Positions 60,883 to 64,000 of a DNA stretch of 64,000 nucleotides are shown one piece after another. Both the position numbers and the translations under genes were made by a program. Origin of the DNA: Pedobacter rhizosphaerae (lineage in GTDB: Bacteria > Bacteroidota > Bacteroidia > Sphingobacteriales > Sphingobacteriaceae); NCBI RefSeq assembly GCF_900111155.1, contig NZ_FOGG01000014.1:62001-126000 (forward strand), read 5' to 3'. Position 1 is the first letter of the stretch, and each line of letters opens with the position of its first letter. Below the pieces are notes generated by a model that was not told the origin of the DNA, ran no database searches, and was given only the letters and a program-made list of their open reading frames with translations.

Positions 60883-61599
60883 ATGACGGATACGATTAAA
60901 GAAGTCAACACCAATGGTTTTTCAATTATCAATGAAATTTATACGCCAAAAGAAGTAAAATCGATCATTGAAATTATTGATCAGGTTGATACGCACAAAG
61001 CAACTTTTAGGAAATCAGCAGATCTATTTGCCATCCGTCAGTTTTTAAAGGAGTTACCAGCTATTACCGAACACCTGTTTAATCCGAAATTAAAATCGTT
61101 AATCCATTCGGTGTTTGGTGAGCACTACTTCCTTGTCAAATCGATTTATTTCGACAAACCCCAAAGCTCCAACTGGTTTGTTTCCTATCACCAGGATTTA
61201 ACCATTTCAGTAGATCAGAGAGTCGATCTCCCTGGCTTTGGACCTTACACCACCAAACAAGATCAATTCGCTGTACAGCCTCCCCTACCTATCCTGGAGC
61301 AGAACTTCACTGTCCGCATTCATCTTGATGATACAGATGAGGGAAATGGAGCGCTTAAAGTGATTCCCGGATCGCATAAAAAAGGTGTTTACAAGGCAAA
61401 CGAAATTGATTGGAATATTGAAAAAGAATTAAGCTGCAACGTTAGAACGGGCGGTGTAATGATTATGAAGCCTTTATTGCTTCACAGCTCAAGCAGAACA
61501 ACCAATAATAGAAAGCGAAGAGTTATACACCTGGAATTTAGCAGGCAAAGTTTACCTGAGGGGCTGAGTTGGGCGGAATTCTTAGAGATTCATAATTAA
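60883..61599 (+). CDS. Phytanoyl-CoA dioxygenase (PhyH) family oxygenase
   Basis: 238 aa. Fe(II)/2-oxoglutarate dioxygenase: first ligands in SYHQDLTIS (His-x-Asp, about 95-103), distal His in LLLHSSSR (about 200-207) with Arg for 2-oxoglutarate in the following segment, and RIHLDDTDEGNGALKVIPGSHK. It hydroxylates an unknown small molecule. Its stop codon lies inside the first unit of the 87-bp tandem array. Confidence 0.88.
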   Translation: MTDTIKEVNTNGFSIINEIYTPKEVKSIIEIIDQVDTHKATFRKSADLFAIRQFLKELPAITEHLFNPKLKSLIHSVFGEHYFLVKSIYFDKPQSSNWFVSYHQDLTISVDQRVDLPGFGPYTTKQDQFAVQPPLPILEQNFTVRIHLDDTDEGNGALKVIPGSHKKGVYKANEIDWNIEKELSCNVRTGGVMIMKPLLLHSSSRTTNNRKRRVIHLEFSRQSLPEGLSWAEFLEIHN

Positions 61600-62044
61600 T
61601 GAGTGAATGAAGCAATGATAGAATGAGTGAATGATACAAGCGCTGTTCATATTGAATCATCCAAAACTCAATCCTCCAATAATTAATGAGTGAATGAAAG
61701 AATGATGGGATGAGTGAATGACACAAGCGATATTCATATTGAATCATTCAAAACTCAATCCTTCAATAACTAATGAGTGAATGAGGCAATGATGGAATGA
61801 GTGAATGATACGAGCGCTGTTCACATTCAATCATTCAAAACTCAATCCTTCAATAATTAATGAGTGAATGAAAGAATGATGGGATGAGTGAATGACACAA
61901 GCGCTATTCATATTGAAACATTCAAAACTCAATCATTCAATAATTAATGTGTGAATGAGGCAATGATTTAATGAATTAATGATAGAATGAGTGAATGATA
62001 CGAGTACTGTTCACATTCAATCATTCAAAACTCAATCCTTCAAT
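61594..62044. repeat. Five-unit 87-bp tandem array between convergent genes
   Basis: Units at 61594, 61681, 61768, 61855 (87 bp each) and 61942 (103 bp, with an extra 16 bp). Each holds gagtgaatgat and the inverted atcattcaaaactc and can form a hairpin. Units 2 and 4, and 3 and 5, resemble each other most, so the higher-order period is about 174 bp. Stops occur in the frames. Confidence 0.92.
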
Positions 62045-62052
62045 AATTCTAT

Positions 62053-62499
62053 TTATGCTGGTTCAGCAACCTTCGCTACATTCCGGTACGGAAATTCGCT
62101 AAAAATATGTCTTCTGGCAAATCTTCCCGGAGAATCTGCATTTACCAATTTGATATATATCGCTCTGGGCACATCAAAATATTCGTAAGCACTACCATCA
62201 AAAAACTGAACATTGAGCACTTGCTGTTTATACTCAAAATCCATGATATTGGATGTAGTGATGGTTTGGGTATAGGTTTCCAAATGCTGTTCTCTAGTTT
62301 CGGGAGCGATACTCACTAAAAAATGATAAGCTTCAATAATATCCTTACTTCTGGCTTCTGCTGCTGACTTCTCTTCATCTTGCTGAAATTTGTCAGGATG
62401 GCAATCTTTCATCAATGTTCTGTACACTGTTTTAAGTTCCTTTAATTCAGCTGTTTTATCTACGTTTAGAAGCTTTCTGTAATCCACTATTTTTTTCAT
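62053..62499 (-). CDS. J-domain protein fused to a KTSC domain
   Basis: 148 aa. N-terminal J-domain with His34-Pro35-Asp36 in KDCHPDKF (about 31-38), then a KTSC domain (QVLNVQFFDGSAYEYFDVP and NADSPGRFARRHI, about 89-130). The KTSC domain is linked with lysyl-tRNA synthetase and RNA or nucleic-acid proteins; joined to a J-domain it suggests a Hsp70 recruiting role for some target. Substrate unknown. Convergent with the PhyH gene across the tandem array. Confidence 0.85.
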   Translation of the reverse strand: MKKIVDYRKLLNVDKTAELKELKTVYRTLMKDCHPDKFQQDEEKSAAEARSKDIIEAYHFLVSIAPETREQHLETYTQTITTSNIMDFEYKQQVLNVQFFDGSAYEYFDVPRAIYIKLVNADSPGRFARRHIFSEFPYRNVAKVAEPA

Positions 62500-62504
62500 G
62501 GCCG

Positions 62505-62512
62505 CAAAGGTA
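62505..62512 (-). promoter_or_regulatory. -7 box (TACCTTTG) of the J-KTSC gene, leaderless
   Basis: On the minus strand TACCTTTG fits TAnnTTTG. The ATG lies only 5 bp downstream, where transcription should begin. Confidence 0.5.
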
Positions 62513-62648
62513 CGATTTATAATGATTTGATTTTGAGAAAGTTTTGTTTTAGTAAATATTATTTTTCATAAGGCTGGAAAACAAAAAATCACCAGCCGAT
62601 ATTGAATTGAACAATACCAACTGGTGACTTCTTAGAATCTATTTAAAC

Positions 62649-64000
62649 CTACTTTGGCAGGCCTTTTTCTGCATTAACTTCTTCCAAAATTGGTGTGGCT
62701 ATAGACTTAATGGATTTTTGAATAGTGTCGTTTTTCTGCTCGAAAATTACAATATCATTTTTACCTGCCTTTAACCAGCAGCCAGGTAAATAAAGCGTTT
62801 GTTGTGGCCCAACACTCCAATAACGTCCGATGTTAATGCCATTTACAAAAACAATACCCTTACCCCAATCGCGCATATCCAAGAAAGTATCACCGGTTTT
62901 AGTTAAATTGAAACTTCCCTGATATACTGCTGGTTTACCTGCAACTGCAGAATTTTTAGCAGCAGCCAGATCAGGTGTAACATCCATTGGTAATTTGTAC
63001 ATATCCCAATTACCAGTGATGGTTTGCCCATTGATGATTACCGGAGATATAATTCCCTTTGTACTATTAATGATTTTAGAGCCATAATTAATACGCCCCA
63101 TATTTTCTACAATAATATCTAGGGTAGCATTGAAAGGAATATCGATTTCGCAATCATATTTTTTATAATAGCTGTTTAATTCTGCAACCTTTGTTCCATT
63201 AACATAAACAATCGCATAATCTCTTAAACCTGATAATTCTAACTTGCCGCTAATAGGCTGATTGAATTTTTTGCTGTACCACACATAACCATGTCCTTGA
63301 TTTAACTCCTCAAAAGTTAAAGGTTTATCATCATTAACAGGATTAATTTTGTTCTTGATATCTTCCAGATCAACCGCTTTAGTTAAAGCAATATTTGAAA
63401 TTTCGATAACAGGGTTCTTTGCAGGAACCGCAGGAGTTTCAGCAGTTTTAAGCATAGTGCGCAAAGTATCGTATTTCTTGGTTACCCAACCGGCCTCACT
63501 AATTGGTGCATCATAGTCATAGCTGGTTAAATCTGGCTGAATATCATGTTTGTTATCATAATTTGCACCAGAAGTAAAACCAAAATTAGTTCCACCGTGT
63601 ACCATGTAATAATTAAACGAAACACCTCCATCTAAATACTTTTGGGTTTGTTTAGCTGTGCTTTTGTAAGATACCTTTGGAAATGGCTCAGCCCAATGAT
63701 CTAACCAACCAGGGTAGAATTCTGCCACCATATACGGCCCCTTTCCGCCATTAAACTTGTTAACAATTTCTTTAAGTTTGGTTACGTCATCTTCACCGTT
63801 AGCGGTTGGCAATGCTCCAGGTAGTGCACCACCTTCAAACAGCCAGCTACCATCTGAAGTAAAGAAAGGCACATTAAAGCCAACATCTTTTAACTGCTGA
63901 AATACGGCTGCACTATATTTTTTATGATCTTCTAAGGCAATATCTTTTCGTTGTGCTACATAAGAACCAAATTCGTTCTCGCCCTGAACCATGATAATTG
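62649..64000 (-). CDS. Glycoside hydrolase family 35 beta-galactosidase, C-terminal part (cut by window edge)
   Basis: At least 450 codons; the reading continues beyond 64000. The acid/base motif QGENEFG lies at the window edge and the nucleophile is in MVAEFYPGW. FNYYMVHGGTNFGF follows, then a C-terminal part with two jelly-roll domains (DYAIVYVNGTKVAEL, GIVFVNGINIGRYWSVGPQ). The retaining family cleaves terminal beta-galactosides. The signal peptide would be upstream of the window, so location is unknown. It is on the same strand as the J-KTSC gene, 149 bp upstream of its start. Confidence 0.94.
   Translation of the reverse strand, partial: IIMVQGENEFGSYVAQRKDIALEDHKKYSAAVFQQLKDVGFNVPFFTSDGSWLFEGGALPGALPTANGEDDVTKLKEIVNKFNGGKGPYMVAEFYPGWLDHWAEPFPKVSYKSTAKQTQKYLDGGVSFNYYMVHGGTNFGFTSGANYDNKHDIQPDLTSYDYDAPISEAGWVTKKYDTLRTMLKTAETPAVPAKNPVIEISNIALTKAVDLEDIKNKINPVNDDKPLTFEELNQGHGYVWYSKKFNQPISGKLELSGLRDYAIVYVNGTKVAELNSYYKKYDCEIDIPFNATLDIIVENMGRINYGSKIINSTKGIISPVIINGQTITGNWDMYKLPMDVTPDLAAAKNSAVAGKPAVYQGSFNLTKTGDTFLDMRDWGKGIVFVNGINIGRYWSVGPQQTLYLPGCWLKAGKNDIVIFEQKNDTIQKSIKSIATPILEEVNAEKGLPK

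Noticed and set aside
61594..62044. Tandem array as a CRISPR
   Set aside because: Units are nearly identical over their full 87 bp with no unique spacers, and no cas genes are nearby.

Overview
The window looks like chromosomal DNA of a Bacteroidota member, most likely family Sphingobacteriaceae (Pedobacter-like). Grounds: AT-rich DNA with short gene spacing; promoters of the TTTG / TAnnTTTG type where a promoter can be read; few Shine-Dalgarno sites; and Bacteroidota-typical families (DUF5606, the 'putative porin' family, a TM-anchored MutS-like ATPase, YpdA beside a persulfide dioxygenase, a DnaJ-KTSC protein). This rests on family recognition, not on a search. No rRNA, tRNA, CRISPR array, prophage or complete insertion sequence was recognised.

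Layout. 1-10.7 kb: edge of a GH1 glucosidase, MutS-like ATPase, rlmH, a 41-aa membrane peptide, DUF5606 protein, cyclophilin, secreted and outer-membrane proteins, then the lpxK - purine nucleoside phosphorylase - porin operon. 10.9-18.3 kb: sterol-desaturase-like enzyme and a complete RND efflux operon (tetR-tolC-adaptor-pump) with two copies of a candidate TetR operator. 18.6-28.9 kb: pruA, SulP transporter with carbonic anhydrase, acyl-CoA carboxylase beta subunit, MFS-GNAT pair, M42 peptidase. 28.9-30.5 kb: a small disturbed accessory patch with a broken thioredoxin-like remnant, a perfect hairpin, an orphan MNT nucleotidyltransferase and a helix-turn-helix gene. 30.7-38.4 kb: DUF1801 protein, S9 peptidase, cbpA-cbpM, a HerA-like ATPase, and a sugar nucleotidyltransferase whose partner kinase is frameshifted and truncated. 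38.4-51.4 kb: dnaK, a 900-bp repeat-filled gap, CBS protein, M28 peptidase, ispB-like and TerC genes, alpha/beta hydrolase, the persulfide dioxygenase-ypdA pair, ansA, tatD. 51.5-64 kb: uvrA, VOC protein, oxidoreductase, lytic transglycosylase, rluB with a long repetitive N-terminus, lactonase, SRPBCC and PhyH proteins, J-KTSC protein and the edge of a GH35 beta-galactosidase.

Most genes are ordinary core functions. Functional groupings include lipid A synthesis (lpxK), bicarbonate supply (SulP plus carbonic anhydrase), drug efflux, DnaJ-type chaperone with its modulator, sulfur/thiol redox (dioxygenase plus YpdA), and nucleotide-sugar salvage that appears to be decaying.

The most unusual content is between the genes: a 67-bp element with 18-bp inverted ends and an exact 10-bp target duplication at the end of the MutS-like gene; a dispersed palindromic repeat sharing its core; two 140-bp copies of a multi-hairpin repeat upstream of dnaK; short palindromic repeats on both sides of the dioxygenase-ypdA pair; and a five-unit 87-bp array that exactly fills the space between two convergent genes. 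No clear new defence or biosynthetic system was found.
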